64,000 nucleotides of DNA from Isoetes taiwanensis (lineage: Eukaryota > Streptophyta > Lycopodiopsida > Isoetales > Isoetaceae), in NCBI GenBank assembly GCA_021234155.1, contig JAJEKV010000146.1:64001-128000 (forward strand). The letters run 5' to 3'. This document shows positions 1-10,696 of the stretch, piece after piece; positions within the stretch are counted from its first letter, which is position 1, and the number at the start of each line of letters is the position of its first letter. The notes below the pieces were generated by a model, which searched no databases, had not been told where the DNA came from, and saw only the letters and a list, made by a program, of their open reading frames with translations. The position numbers were made by a program, and so were the translations under genes.

Positions 1-1149
1 GCAGAGATACTTTAGTGGCATCTGGCTTCAATGTTGTGCGGATTGATCATGATTTGCACAAGAGATGTATCAGTAACTTGATGTCATTTGGTGTGGTGGG
101 CCATTATACCGGCGCGTATCTGGATATTAGGAAGCTTGGTTACTGGTTGACAGGCCATCTCCGCAGGATTGGTCTTCCGCTTATCGCACCTTGAAAATGC
201 TTGGGAAAAATTTCTTTTTGGATATGTTTGATGATGTGTTGTTGCTGATCAATTGGTAGCTCGAGGTGTTGATCCTATGTAGAGTGATTACGTGTTATAC
301 CACCCTTATTCTCCTGGCCTCTCACTGGGTATGTGTAATGCTTTAAAGATGCATTGTTGATTTTCTATTTTAAATCTTCCACTTGATCTACTTGTGCCGG
401 ACTTCCTTGTGAGTGTTGCTAATGGTTTGGGTACTCACTTGGCTCACTCTATAGTTGATGGTGCTAAGATTTGTGTTTCTCTGCCTTGTGGTCGAGCTCT
501 GCCTAGTTCAGTTATCATCAATAGTGGCCCTATGTTCCTCAAATTTGATTTGCAACTACTAAATGGTCCTCAACTTGCTGATTTGTTTCCCCAACTTGAA
601 CTCTTTGCAAATTTTGATGCTAAGCAGGATCGCCATGCCAATGTTCCAATTTCCTCTTCGCCTCTCCCTTCTGCTTCCCCCAGAGCTGTGCCTCCTCAAT
701 CGACGTCCTTTAAAGATGCAACTGACAAGGATGTTGATATGCCCTCCGCCTCTAATATGCAGTCTGTGCCAGTTTTTAGTGCTGATGCTAGAGATAAGTT
801 GCAAATGATTCAAGAGCAGCAGGAACGACGTGAAAGAACTACAGATGGCTGGACAAAGGTTAATTTGAAGAAGGTTGCCCGTAATAAATTTGCTCAGTCT
901 GCCTCTCAAGCGGCACATCCTAGTGGAGATAGACATGGTAGTGCACAACAGCATGCCATCACTCCCTTATCAAAGGCTGAGGTACTCCGTGGAGGGCCAG
1001 AGCAGGGAGGAGGCTCTCCCTCACCACAATCTGCACATAACATGGAGAGGGTGGAGCAGAGCGGAGGCTCCCCTCTGCCAATTGTTTCAGGACACAATGG
1101 AAGGGTGGAACAGAGAGGAGGCTCCCCCTTGCCACTTACTCGCACATGA
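1..1149 (+). pseudogene. LINE ORF1 (DUF4283-like gag) remnant
   Basis: The open frame runs from 394 to 1149, with related peptide before it in broken frames (for example RDTLVASGFNV near position 5 and FFLDMFDDVL near 213). The order NLPLDLL...VANGLGTHLAHSIVD...AKICVSLPCGRALPSSVII matches the central part of plant L1 ORF1 proteins, which bind RNA and carry a DUF4283 domain. The C-terminal third is Ser/Pro-rich and ends in a degenerate repeat (GGSPxP-type, about 1000-1140). The usual CCHC knuckle was not found. Frameshifts before 394 make it a pseudogene. The family call rests on pattern recognition only. Confidence 0.6.
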
Positions 1150-1223
1150 TGGGTAGACCTCTCAGATGCAGTTAATCTTCTTGGGGCCACTGAGATGGAT
1201 GTGGAGGACCCTCAACTGCCCAC

Positions 1224-2225
1224 ATGAATATTCTTTCTTGGAATGTTAGGGGAGTGGCTTCTTCCCCAAGCAAAAGGAGTAGGTTGTCCCTCTATCTATC
1301 TAAGTTCCCCATGGATATATGTTGTTTTCAGGAGCACAAGTGCCGTAAAGACGATGTTCAAAAGCTGGCTAACATTTTGGGGCGTGATTATAATGTGCTT
1401 GTGGTGGCTACTAATTATGGTAAAGCAGGCATTCTTACTACATGGAAGCCCTCCTTGAATGTCACTTTCACTCAAGTGGACAGGTTTGGTCGTTGGATAA
1501 TTGTTAAATGGAAAGAGCGGGGGCAAGAATGTGGTTTAGTGAATGTTTATGCTCACAATTATCCGTGTCAAAGGGGAGCTTTGTGGGCCTCTCTTCATAG
1601 CAAAGTTCTCAGGCTAGGCAATAATGTGGCATGGTTGCTCATTGGAGATTTCAATATGGTTGAAATTGAGGCAGACAGGTGTGGCAGGGGATCACAGGTG
1701 GTTCAGGGATTTGAGCGGGAGCAATGGCAATGCCTGCTGCATGATTGTGGCGTTGTGGAGATCGAGGGTAATCAATCCTTCACATGGTGCAATGGATGAA
1801 CAGGCAACGGTAGAGCTTACGCCCGACATGATCATGGCTATTATAGTGCAGTAGCTGCTGATTTTCTTCAGTTGCAGAGAACTAATTTGTTGGATAGTGC
1901 AGTCTCAGATCATAATCCGCAATGGTTCTCTACCGGACAACCTCTATGGCGAAGAGCTACAAAAACTTACTTCAAGCTCAATACTAAACATCTGAAGGAT
2001 AGTGAATTCATTGCAGGTTGTAGGAATGCATGGTCTCATGAATTCTCTCGTTGTGGTGGCATGGCTGGTATTGTTGCTGCTCTCAGGGCTGTTAAATCCT
2101 TTACAAAGCAGTGGGGTCATGCACAGGTGGTCCAGACTAGAGGCCAATTAACCAGATTGTATCAAGAGTTACAGAGATGCCGCGCTCTTGCCCCTTCGTT
2201 CGACCTCGTCATGTGCGTCATGTAG
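1224..2225 (+). pseudogene. LINE ORF2 apurinic-type endonuclease, one internal stop
   Basis: The protein starts MNILSWNVRG, the hallmark of L1 endonucleases. The exonuclease-endonuclease-phosphatase catalytic residues appear in order: Asn in SWNVRG, Glu in FQEHK, Asp in IGDFNMV and the terminal SDH in SDHNPQW. A single TGA at 1797-1799 breaks the frame after TWCNG. The same frame is then open to 2225, so the stop is a point mutation, probably of a Trp codon, and not a frameshift. The enzyme would nick target DNA for target-primed reverse transcription. The reverse transcriptase and C-terminal zinc finger are missing, so the copy is dead. Confidence 0.85.
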
Positions 2226-2441
2226 GGGGGAGCAGTGAAGTAGTCAAACTGTTAACATTCTTGAACCACGAAACACCCATCGGATAAAATCTTTTGTATT
2301 GTTTCAACTTTAATGTTGTTTTCTCTGCCAGATGTTTCTCATCGGCTGGGTTGAACTTAGGCTCATCGAGCAGGGAATACGATGATGGGATCGGCATTGA
2401 AGCAACATAGGGAACAATCTGCAAGCATTTTCTGTGTTTTT

Positions 2442-3344
2442 TTATCTACTCGACCCACTGAACTTGACTCTCAATGCCGATGTAAGGAGCGACTGTGTGA
2501 AGGCTGAAGCCAAGTCCTCATTTCTTTTCGACCCCTCGCTTGCATTTAGAACTGGATTTTTGCTAGCAATTGGGTCCTTGACCTTTGAAGATTCAGGCTT
2601 AGATGGCTCAAGCGAGCTGGCTTTCGAAGTGCCAAGTGACTTAAGCGTGGCAGATATTGGTGCCGGCTTTGGTGAAGATGTCGCCTTCGAGCTGGCACGC
2701 GGTTTCAATTTTTTTTGCACAAGTTCCCTGTCTATATTCTTGCATCTGGCAGCTAGCCACGTTCTATCCATTCATGTGGGCATCTTGTCATCCTTCACGG
2801 CCTTTATGGCATAACTTGGTGGTTTTTTGTCATTTGAAAGAAATTTTTTGCACGCACTGAAACCAAGCAAAATATCCATGTAGCATTTTAGATCAGCAGC
2901 TTCCAAGGATTCATAGGAAGGCAGTGGCCAGTCGTAGCCTCTTGCACTGTGATCCTTCTTACCGACTTTAGACTTCGCTACGCTCGCCATCATCATACTG
3001 GGGTCATAATATTTCAGCTGCAAGACGTATTGCATGAATTGTTCCTGGGTGGTGTCTTCAACGGAGCATAGAATAGCATTTTCAACCTTTTCGGTGCTGC
3101 CTTCCCACATGTGTACCATTATTCCCAATTGCTCACCTACCTTATTCTTTTCACTTGACGTAATAAACAGGCGCAAGTCCTTTCTTTTGTCGCCTTCCTT
3201 ATGTGGTACACCTTGCGAAATTTCCATACACCACTTTCTATTAAGCCTAGGTGTTATAATTTTGACCGGTACTACTTGTTTAGGCCCCTTGAATAATTCA
3301 ACGTCTGCAAAGTCATTTAATTTGGTTCGTGACAATACCACCTG
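2442..3344 (-). pseudogene. Copy A central exon: YYDP domain plus K/S/P-rich linker
   Basis: The frame is open from 3341 to 2775. A TGA/ATG overlap follows, and it is open again in the same frame to 2442, so this is one ancestral exon of about 300 residues with one nonsense change. The first ~190 residues look globular and mixed alpha/beta. The conserved stretch EDTTQEQFMQYVLQLKYYDP matches copy B at 21258-21340. After residue 190 the sequence turns Lys/Ser/Pro-rich, like the even more basic linker of copy B. No named domain is recognised. Confidence 0.5.
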
Positions 3345-3824
3345 TTAAACCCTAAACCCTAAATCTAGGTTTGGATGGAATCCCTCGTAAATAAAATGCA
3401 AATGAAGCAAACAAGAGAAGCCTTGCTTGTCAAGATCGCCACGGCGATGCTGCCGAGCTTGGCCAAAAAGGTAGACCGGAAACAAACTATGCCAAAGATG
3501 ATGGAAAGATGTTTTTATCAAAATGTATGTATATAATAGGAGTGCAACGCTCCTTAGCGGTCATGACATCAGAAGCTCCGATGCAGACGATGAAAATGTT
3601 ATACCGTCGGTCTGATGTCGGCTCTTATACAGACGATCAAAATGTTACATCACGATCCTCCCACAACATCTGAAGCAGCGAGAAGCCCCATTTGCTGGCC
3701 AAGTCCAAAAAAGTGAGTCAGAATCATAGGCGTCCTCTAAGAAATTCCAACATCCTGCAAGTCCTATGAAATGTTGATAAGTCGACGATGGCGACGTGAA
3801 ACAACCATTGCATAAGGGGGATAC

Positions 3825-4115
3825 CTGAGCAAGCCCATGTAGCTAGAGTGGGCTCGAAGAACCACGTGTTGATAGTCAGCCATGGGGGATGCCACCAGAA
3901 GATCAAACATGAGCTCCATCTCAACCTTCAGTAGATGGGCGTGTTCTGAGAATACGAAAATCAGGGAAAACCTGGAGGTGGGCAAGTGCAGTGGATTTGT
4001 AGGAGCATCGAGAATACTTTCTACTTTCTGTATGACATGCTGCCGCACAAGCACAAAGACCTCCCAACGTTTCTCCACTCCAGCATTGCTTGAAGATGCC
4101 GCATTGCCGCATTTC
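3825..4115 (-). pseudogene. Copy A repeated exon, unit 1
   Basis: This exon-like segment holds VEMELMFDLLVASPMADYQ and then LLRYPPY (3925-3812). It pairs with the segment at 5136-5017, SEMELLFSMLIACPVTDH and LLRYPTY. The donor is CTCAG/GTATCC at 3825. The acceptor is degenerate: GCATGG where the second unit has GCATAG. Function is unknown. It is one half of an exon duplication. Confidence 0.45.
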
Positions 4116-5035
4116 CCATGCAAGGCATAGAAAATCACTGTCAGTAGGATCCGGCAGCGAACCTCTAAAGCTACATGGCCTGGCGGGGGCCTGGCAGGTA
4201 TGGCTCACAAGGATAGGCATGGCTACCTCTGTTAGAAATATCGGTGCTTTGGTAGTTACGCCAGCTCAGAAGAAGCGCGGCTGCGATCCTTCCAAGCTAG
4301 TGAAACTACCAAGGAACGCCAATATTTGTAAAAGAGATCGACATGGCGATCCTTGCGAGATCAAAACTACAGGGGAGAACACTACAATGCAGGTAGAGTC
4401 TAAGCTATAGCTAAAAAAAGTTACCTCTACGAGGTACTTTTCCTGGTGTCATGGAGACCTCGGCAGCGCAGGTGATGCGGGTTTCTTATTAGCGCTCGCA
4501 GAAGTTAGCGCTGAATATATAAGATTTACTGTCACAATTAATGCTCCATAATGGCGTCACACATATCATTATTACAGACGGTGAATCAATTTCATATTTA
4601 GAGAGCGCGCGGTTGAAGGATAATGGGCTAGATCAAATACTTCCTAATTGAGCTAAGGGTAAGCTAGATAAGATCGCAGTGGCGATTTCTCCGAGCTTGA
4701 CCTCTTAGTTAAACATGGAACTTATCTTGCAGCATTGACAAAGTGAGCATTGAAGTTCATATATATATAAAAAATGTTTCAATCCTCTAGCCCTGTTGGC
4801 AGAAATGCTAGACAGCCATGTATTTACGTGAAACAAAAGTTAATCCGAGGCAGTCCTGCGAGGATCTCAAAATCAAACCGTTCCGTATTCGATTGCCTTG
4901 CATGGCGCTTGTAGTTGTCCTCCAAACAGATTAGAAAAGGACAACAAATCCGTCGACCATGGAGACAGTGAGTCCTACAAAATGTTTGTCAAGTGTCAGA
5001 AAAGAATTCAATTTCCATTCACGTAAGTAGGGTAC

Positions 5036-5364
5036 CTGAGCAATGATCTGTACAGATATCGGGCATGAATCATTACATCCTTGTGGTCTGTAACTGGACA
5101 GGCTATCAACATACTAAACAACAGCTCCATCTCCGACATCAGAGTCCTCGCCCCCTCAGCACTATCAGCCAGCAATGATGTCGAGGATGCCGGAGTTATT
5201 CCTGGGCCCGTGCATCTGATCTGTGGCAACGTCGAACACTTGATCAATATTTTGCACAAGCACAAGCACGAAAACCTCCCAGCCTTTGTGCACCACTCCC
5301 TCTTCATCACTGCTCGTGGATCCCACTTATGTATTACTCGAAGATGCCACATCTGTCGCATTTC
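5036..5364 (-). pseudogene. Copy A repeated exon, unit 2
   Basis: This 329-nt segment is bounded by an acceptor TTTGCATAG/GAAATG and a donor CTCAG/GTACC. Its peptide (SEMELLFSMLIACPVTDH ... YRSLLRYP) is homologous to the 3825-4115 exon and to no family I know. Preservation of both splice sites suggests that this unit decayed later than unit 1. Confidence 0.45.
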
Positions 5365-5899
5365 CTATGCAAAGCATAGAAAGGTAATATTATTGCCCAC
5401 AACCACCTTCGTTGGTGTAGGTAGGGAGGATAGCCATGGCGATCCTCAGGAGCAATGTCATTGTCATAGCCATTTTACCATGTTAGAGGGTCCGCGCATG
5501 CGGTCCTTCTGAGGGTGAACTACGCTTAGCGACAATAATATTGCTCGGTAGGATCACCATGGCGATCCTTCCGAGCTGGAAATAGTAATCTAGGACATAC
5601 AGGCTAGCAAGGCAGTAAGCAACAACTAAAAAGTTTAAAAGTAACATATCATAATGAAGAGTTCTTCCTGGCACCATTAAAAACGTCGGGCTGATAGGCG
5701 CTGGTGGTTTCCGGCAAACACTCGCGTATCTTGTAACCCAGTTGAGGAAAATCGTGCTGATTATATAGGGTTGTCATTAATGCTGGCGGATGCAAGTACT
5801 ATCACAAAAGTGGTCGTACGTGTCATTAATATGGCATGCTCGACAAATACGATGGCTGAGGTATGGAGGCATCTTTCGGGCGCAGCTTAGAAGAAACGC

Positions 5900-6508
5900 G
5901 ATGGCGATCCCAGTGGGTCGATGCATGAAGCGCATGTGAGCTTGCGCATATGAGCTTGCACATGGAAGAAGCACCTATCCTTCTGAGTGCATGAAATAAG
6001 GCAAGGGTATTAGGTGGACGCTCCAGATGATTGCCAAAGAGTGGCCAGCTACCAACTAAGCTTAGAGCCAAGCTAATAAAAAATCCAAAAAATATATCTT
6101 TTTGTATGCTTTTGCTTGGCGCCATCGACTCTTGACAGTGCAGAGCACTCCTGAACTTTTCAATGGATTGGTGCTAGAATAGTCGGTCGGGCGCTTGCGG
6201 TGTCAGGTGGGCGCTTGAGCTTTCATTATGCTTTATAGGTGTGCAAATGTGTATCATGTAGGCGCACGTGTGATGAGGTAACCGCTCGTCAGAGCAGGTC
6301 ATGATCTCATTAATCATCCAATCTCGATTCTTATCAGGTATTACTTGGCCAAATGCCATCCCTTTGGCTCGAGAAATATAAGAATGTTGCTTACTTTTCG
6401 TCTAATTAATATGTTCTAAAAAGTGTCGCCGTGCTTGCTTGAAACAGGTTCAATTTTCCCCTGTACAACCTATTTGTCGGAAGGACAATTGTTGCCAGGG
6501 GACATATT
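5900..6508. other. No gene recognised
   Basis: Apart from a GCGATGGCGATCCC motif at about 5895, related to the palindromes of copy A, nothing is recognisable. Minus-strand ORFs here are short and show no family signature. Confidence 0.4.
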
Positions 6509-9350
6509 TTGAATAGAACCACTCTTCATGGGAAGGAAATAGATCCTTCAAATGTAGCAATTGAGGTCACGGAGTCCGTGATCCCATCGACCGAGCTTCC
6601 AGTCCCCTGCGGAGGGGCAGATAACATTGGTGAAGCAGTAGGCACATTCATTCAGTGGCCTAAGAGGGATGTAAAACAAAATGAGTGCCCCTCAAGTGAA
6701 GATACGTCTTCGAGATCCCTCAATTTGCCCTCTTCAGAATGTCAGTAGCCCGTCGGACATCAGTTTCGCTGCTCACTATGGTGAACCAAGAAACACAGCA
6801 ACAAATGAAGAAGACGAGATAGTAGAGGAGATTGGAGATCATGAGAATCTAGCTGCCCGTCTTGGTCTCAAGTTGTTTAAGCCTGAAGATGAGACAGTCT
6901 ACTACTCCAGAACAGATCTACTAGGTTTGCCATGCTACATTCTTCACTCCTGCATTGGATCTAAATATTCGGAGGCGAATATAGTCTTTAGTGATCCTCA
7001 GGATGCTATAGACGATGAGTTCTTGGGTGTATCAAAGGTCGGGCTTTCAGTGGGTAACATAATAGATCCGACAGGAAACCAAAATATCAGGTCATGTCAT
7101 GCTTGTGCTGAGAGGCCTATAGCTAACAGTCTAGTAACCTGGGAGACCCATGATGTTTTGCTTCATGATGGTAGGACAGTTTCACAACATTTACAAGCTC
7201 GAGCTGCTCTCGAACAGGATGACTTAGAAGTTGAGTGCTTGGAAGCTGATGTTGAGAAGCAATTCAAGAGGAAAAGGACATATGTGAAGCGGGTCAGAAG
7301 GGAACCAAAGGGGGATAGTAAGGAGGAGAGGATGTGCGCTTCCAAGTCAATCAAGAGTGCTCTAAAATCAACATGCTGCAAGGAGGAATGTGTCAAAAAA
7401 CTGAGCCGAGAGCAAGTATGTGCCTTAAGAAAAGAATTTTATTCTCAATCAAGCAAAGGCTGTGGATTACGCTTTGTTTTCGATGTGTTGAGTGTAACTT
7501 ATACAGGCGGTCGGAGGCGAAAGTAGTGGTCTCGGAGTGGGAGTGTTGTCTCGATTCGCATGGCGCTGCGGGTTTTAGGAGTTGCCCGGGCCTCACGTTT
7601 TATAGTTGGAGGAAGAGGTTCGAAAGTTAGGTGGAAAAACGGGCGGAGCATGGTAATCTGTGCTCTAAGAAGCCTAGATCTGCGTGACACTAGCTACGTA
7701 AAAGTGTGCTTGATACCTTCATTAGTGAGAATGCGGAGAGCATTCCACATAGAAGCAAAAAAGGAAAGGATGATATAAGGGAGAATGTTCAAGCAAACTT
7801 CCTTCCATTCTTAATAAGAAGAGCATACATAAGGAAATGGGTGCCGTGGTGGAAGAATTGACAGGGAAAGAGTGTAACCTTGCCCTCTTTTTACAATATT
7901 TGGAAGAAAGAGTTTCCGGACGTCAAGATAGCAAAAAAAAAAAGATTCTCCAAGTGTAACATATGTGTAGTCATCAAGCGTAAATTGGAAAGAACAAAAG
8001 ATACAAGGGAGAGGCGCAACCTTTCAATTCAACGGCGGGCACATATGTTGGAACAACGTTCTCAGAGGGAGTCAATATTGGCATTGGCGTGCATTATCAC
8101 ATCGTTACGCGAGAAAGTTACCTTTGTATAATACGATATAAGATGGATCAGGTCAAAACACTCACACCAAGAAGTCACCATCTCGCAAGAAAGTCTGTTT
8201 TGGAGAGGAGATCGCTTGAAGAGCGGCTTAGCGACAGAGCATTGACACATGGTCATGGTGGACGGGCTTATGGCCATTTTCTCTCTTGATCTTTGGAAGG
8301 ATGACTCAAACTTTCATGTTGGATCACTTTCTAGGATCCTACATTATCTTGAGTTGCCTAGGAAGAAGACAAGTGCGGTGATCTGTGTGTGGAAGCGTAA
8401 CTACAGATTGCAAATTGATGCAAGCCCTAAAAAGATACTCGACCATCGCTAAAGATAAGCTAGCGCAGACACAAGAGAAGATGCCTTCATCTTCTAATCG
8501 CCAACTTAGAAGGCTTCAATCCTCTTCCTCAAAATCTCTACTTACAGGTTGGATAATGCATCGGGTCAAAATAAAAATAGATATGTGTTCTCCTACCTCT
8601 CTTATTTGACATGGCTTAAGGTATTCGATGAGATTCAGGTTGGCTTCATGATGGTTGGGCATACTCATGACGATATTGATGCATTGTTTGGGAACTTTTC
8701 GACGTTAATGAGTTCATCGGATGCTCTAACTTTGCCCGAAGTTGCTTTTTACTTGTTTAGCAAGTGCAATGCAAAGTCTCTGTTCCATATTTTGTGGATG
8801 AAGTTCCAGATTGGAAAGGCTTTGTCAAGGGATATATCCCCGATAAAGGCCAACGCCTAACAGGCCATACCGACCCATTGCTATTCGATTTAAAATGGAT
8901 GGGAAATGGCCTATTATGCAATATAAGATCGGCCAACCCATAAAGAGTGGATTCGAGAAAAAGGAATAAGAATGTGGAAGGAGGATGAAAATGATGAGCC
9001 AACGTTACCAACGGGGGTGCCTAAAAATATCCCTCCAAGGAAGACATTGAAAGATCTCCCCGGCTTTGTGACAAAGATCAAGCAAGTCCATAGCATTATG
9101 GAATTCCTTCGCAAAAATCAAGAAGATAGTTTGTTTGCACGACAAAGACAAAGCAACTATGGATTACCGAACGAGATTCTTTTGTGTTTGGAAGATGTAT
9201 CTCCGGGACGACCTCAAAATGATAACTTTTGTTTGCGTACAAGGCAAGAACCTCTACAAGTCGCATTTACTCCGTGAGGTCGATGAAGCCAGGCTTGTAA
9301 GACCTTTGCCTACGTATTGTGGGCCAGCAGATGGGCCCGGTGTTGCCTAT
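6509..9350 (+). pseudogene. VGHTHDDID (DUF7869-like) protein gene, frameshifted
   Basis: A long open frame (6681-7526) leads into several frame-switched pieces that together read as one protein. In order they are LSREQVCALRKEF (about 7400), TGGRRRK (7508), RFYSWRKR-type peptide (about 7600), FYNIWKKEFPDVKIAKKKRFSKC (7883), RRNLSIQRRAHMLEQRSQRES (8020), MDQ (8142), GHGGRAYGHF (8250), LDNASGQNKNRYVFSYLSYL (8549) and GFMMVGHTHDDIDALF (8642). The LDN..NKN...VGHTHDxID signature is typical of DUF7869 proteins, which are widespread, often multicopy and probably carried by mobile elements. The spaced acidic residues resemble an RNase H-fold transposase core, which is inference. At least five frame switches make it dead. 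No terminal repeats were found. Confidence 0.65.
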
Positions 9351-9941
9351 GGATGAGTTCGATCCTCATGCACATGTTACTTAAAGTATGTTTGTTTTAG
9401 TCCGACACGAGGCGATGAAACTCCAACGTGGTTGGGCTTTACGAAGAAGATGCCATCCTAGATCCGAGTCTACCAATTATGGTCACATTTATGTATCATG
9501 GTGGATGCCGTTGGTGGTCGTGACTATACAGTTGCTGCTTAACTAAACGTTGGCGACCCAATCCATCGATCCATCAAGGTATGAGAAGTTAGATGCCATA
9601 CATTATGCATGGGATGCAAATGGCAAAAAAGACCAAGACTGCTTGATTCCAAAATACATTGTTGACATGTGGGGGGACATAGCATTAGCTAAAAGCTCTC
9701 AATCTCAATCATGTTCTCGATAATTATGTATGTAATTTCTTTTGCTATAATACTTAAGCATTTTGTACAATTAATACATTGTCGATACATCAATTAGCTT
9801 TCATTATGCTTATACTAACATCCTTACATCTTTTATAATAGGTGTTTAATACACATCATATTACATCTGATGCACACATTATTGATGGCATACATATAAT
9901 TTAGATGCATATATTATTGATGGCATTATAGAGTCGATGAT
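9351..9941. other. No gene recognised
   Basis: The first ~250 bases may still be the decayed 3' end of the VGHTHDDID gene. The rest is AT-rich, with short TACATT/CATTATTGATGGCAT repeats around 9830-9930. Confidence 0.4.
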
Positions 9942-10259
9942 TCACTCATCTTCAATTCCTGCTAACGTGATCGCATTCAGCTCATAGGCACCGCGTTCAG
10001 GAAGCCAAAGAAGATGGATCACAATACGAGTAAGGCCAGGGCAATGACACTCAGGACCATCATCTTTGGATTGCAAGTAGGGATCCAGCTTAACACCTTT
10101 ATGTATGCACCGAACAATATCATTGTAGCTCATGGAGCAAAGAATGGTATCAAACCGATCTTCATAAATATTATAAGCCATGGGAGATGAATGACTTCTA
10201 CCACCGAATGGAGCTGCTTTTATAGTCGTTGTAGAATTATTGGTATAATACTTCAGCAT
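9942..10259 (-). CDS. Hypothetical ORF, 105 codons
   Basis: I do not recognise this protein. From residue ~25 the composition looks like a real coding region (MAYNIYEDRFDTILCSMSYN ... LTRIVIHLLWLPERGAYEL) and it ends IEDE-stop. The first ~12 codons come from the adjacent TATTATACC minisatellite, so the annotated start is doubtful and the true N-terminus may be lost or spliced. It faces away from the plus-strand ORF at 10697 across a repeat block, so the two could share a bidirectional upstream region. There is no independent support. Confidence 0.3.
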   Translation of the reverse strand: MLKYYTNNSTTTIKAAPFGGRSHSSPMAYNIYEDRFDTILCSMSYNDIVRCIHKGVKLDPYLQSKDDGPECHCPGLTRIVIHLLWLPERGAYELNAITLAGIEDE

Positions 10260-10380
10260 TATTGGTATTATACGTGAGCATTATTGGTATTATACCTCAG
10301 CATTATTGGTATTATACTTCAACATTATTGGTATTATACTTCAACATTATTGGTATTATACTTCAATATTATTGGATTCG
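10240..10380. repeat. ~20-bp minisatellite, CATTATTGGTATTATACTTCA
   Basis: Six to seven head-to-tail copies of a 20-21 bp AT-rich unit (CATTATTGGTATTATACyTC) sit between the two divergent ORFs. The copies are nearly identical, which suggests recent expansion by slippage or unequal exchange. Confidence 0.85.
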
Positions 10381-10394
10381 TAGCTATAAATTCT

Positions 10395-10695
10395 TTCACC
10401 TTGCTTTCACTTCTCACTTTTCACCTTGCTACTTGATCTTGATCCTTGCTTCTTGCTCCTTCATCTTCCTTGTTCCTTGATCTTTTTGCTACTTGATCTT
10501 CCTTGTTCCTTGATCTTCTTGCTACTTCATCTTCCTTGTTCATTGCTTCTTGCTACTTGATCTTGATCCTTGTTCCTTGCTACTTCATTCCCGTGCTCCT
10601 TGCTACTTTATCTTGTTCCTTGCTCTTGATCTTGCTACTTGCTCTACTCCGCTACGTGTTCCTTGCTCCATCGGTGATCCTTGCTTGCTTTTGCA
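10395..10695. repeat. CTTG/CTACTTGATCTT low-complexity tract
   Basis: The tract is a pyrimidine-rich, imperfect tandem sequence built of CTTGCTACTTGATCTTGATC-type words. It opens spurious Leu/Ser/Phe-rich frames in all plus-strand phases, which should not be read as protein. Confidence 0.75.
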
Positions 10696-10696
10696 A

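Larger units (their letters stand above)
1..2225 (+). mobile_element. L1-type LINE remnant, 3'-truncated
   Basis: The stretch reads as the 5' half of a plant L1 non-LTR retrotransposon: ORF1, a short spacer, then the ORF2 endonuclease. The reverse transcriptase that should follow is absent. Homology stops near 2210-2225, where sequence of an unrelated minus-strand gene begins, so the element was cut by a rearrangement. LINE insertions are normally truncated at the 5' end, so loss of the 3' part is better explained by later deletion or recombination. The 5' end lies outside the window. Confidence 0.8.
2230..5364 (-). pseudogene. Unknown multi-exon gene family, copy A
   Basis: I do not recognise this protein. 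Exon-like segments on the minus strand lie at 5364-5036, 4115-3825, 3344-2442 and about 2424-2230. Two carry matching splice donors (CTCAG/GTACC and CTCAG/GTATCC). The 3344 segment follows a plausible acceptor (TTTAACAG). One in-frame TGA (2774-2772) and a frameshift before 2424 break it. Two blocks have homologues in the same order on the plus strand at 21-22.3 kb (copy B): EDTTQEQFMQYVLQLKYYDP (3062-2976) and a DEPKFN...FYPMGVSWFKN block (2367-2242). A Lys/Ser/Pro-rich linker separates them. The 3' end is cut at the LINE junction. Confidence 0.5.
3400..5880. repeat. Diverged tandem duplication, ~1.23 kb unit
   Basis: Landmarks recur at a constant offset of about 1.21-1.24 kb. AAGATCGC..TGGCGAT..CCGAGCTTG occurs near 3431 and 4669; the exon with the ..EMEL..LLRYP.. 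peptide near 3825 and 5036; and a palindromic CATGGCGATCCTT motif near 4345 and 5560. Unit boundaries are approximate. This is an old gene-internal duplication that includes one exon and its flanking introns. Confidence 0.55.

Noticed and set aside
3345-3363. Telomere-like AAACCCTAAACCCTAAA
   Set aside because: Only two plant telomere units beside a putative splice acceptor. Too short to call an interstitial telomere.
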